Assembly: GCF_013085465.1 (NCBI RefSeq)
Contig: NZ_CP049838.1
Coordinates: 7,750,001 to 7,814,000 of the forward strand
From: Streptomyces asoensis
Lineage (GTDB): Bacteria; Actinomycetota; Actinomycetes; Streptomycetales; Streptomycetaceae
Length of the DNA: 64,000 nt
Direction of reading: 5' to 3'
Positions 63,911 through 64,000 of this stretch are shown here, one piece after another; the first letter of the stretch is position 1; every line of letters begins with the position of its first letter. Both the position numbers and the translations under genes were made by a program. A model generated the notes under the pieces. That model did no database searches. It saw only the letters and a program-made list of their open reading frames with translations, and was not told where the DNA came from.

Positions 63911-64000
63911 TGCGCGTCAACTTCACTGTCAACGGACGTCCGCAGGAAGCGGACGACGTGTGGGAGGGCGAGAGCCTGCTCTACGTGCTGCGTGAGCGGC
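63910..64000 (+). CDS. Xanthine dehydrogenase [2Fe-2S] subunit, N-terminal start (truncated by window)
   Basis: ATG 63910 overlaps the FAD-subunit stop. The 30 visible residues (VNFTVNGRPQEADDV, GESLLYVLRER) match the N-terminus of the two-[2Fe-2S] subunit of xanthine dehydrogenase and related hydroxylases. The cysteine clusters lie beyond the window. Confidence 0.88.
   Translation, partial: MRVNFTVNGRPQEADDVWEGESLLYVLRER

Overview
The window is about 64 kb of very GC-rich DNA with strongly GC-biased third codon positions, AAGGAGG-type ribosome binding sites, frequent GTG starts, many Tat signals and actinomycete-type gene families. This points to a Streptomyces chromosome. An AldO-type alditol oxidase, an RsgA GTPase, an Ada-AlkA/Ogt pair and a PoxB-like enzyme in this order suggest relatedness to the arm-proximal SCO61xx region of S. 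coelicolor; that comparison is from memory.

Region 1 (1-20453) is a plant-polysaccharide locus. A sugar ABC permease end, a GH28-like protein, two paralogous Tat-exported alginate-lyase-fold proteins, a carboxylesterase and a LacI regulator come first, with a homocysteine methyltransferase beside them. A rhamnogalacturonan-oriented set follows: an anchored beta-helix protein, a GH43 protein with a ricin-type lectin, a PL4 rhamnogalacturonan lyase, a CE12-type acetylesterase, a DUF2264 (GH154-type) protein and a secreted protein of unknown function. Three operator-like palindromes with a GAAAGNGCTT core lie in the divergent promoter regions and suggest common LacI-family control.

Region 2 (20668-26057) is mixed: a VOC protein, a PEP-mutase-like enzyme, a TetR regulator, a Vat-like acetyltransferase, a secreted phosphodiesterase with a lectin-like tail and a putative zinc-ribbon protein. 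Region 3 (26266-38502) holds an ABC exporter operon, then a beta-galactosidase operon (binding protein, two permeases, GH2 enzyme; no ATPase of its own), a ROK regulator that probably controls it, and aldO.

Region 4 (38652-46233) has a radical SAM protein with an unusual cysteine spacing, a sigma-like/zinc/transmembrane protein ending in an extracellular CBM2 cellulose-binding module, rsgA, a striking 19/38-bp tandem array and an alkylation-repair operon. Region 5 (46306-57629) carries regulators and envelope proteins: a helix-turn-helix regulator, a PP2C-like protein with a long repeat-rich N-terminus, a PoxB-like enzyme, a membrane-anchored helix-turn-helix protein with 9-bp-repeat linkers, two small secreted proteins, an RsbW-like ATPase and a DUF2637 membrane protein. 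Region 6 (57945-64000) has an FhuF-like iron protein behind an iron box, a GntR regulator, a tetratricopeptide-like protein, a PucR regulator and the start of a divergent xanthine dehydrogenase operon.

No rRNA, tRNA, CRISPR array, insertion sequence or integrase was recognised. The least conventional items are the sigma-like/CBM2 fusion with a promoter motif shared with the rsgA leader, the 43.4-43.7 kb array, the CX8CX2C radical SAM enzyme, and several short tandem arrays inside genes and at gene borders.
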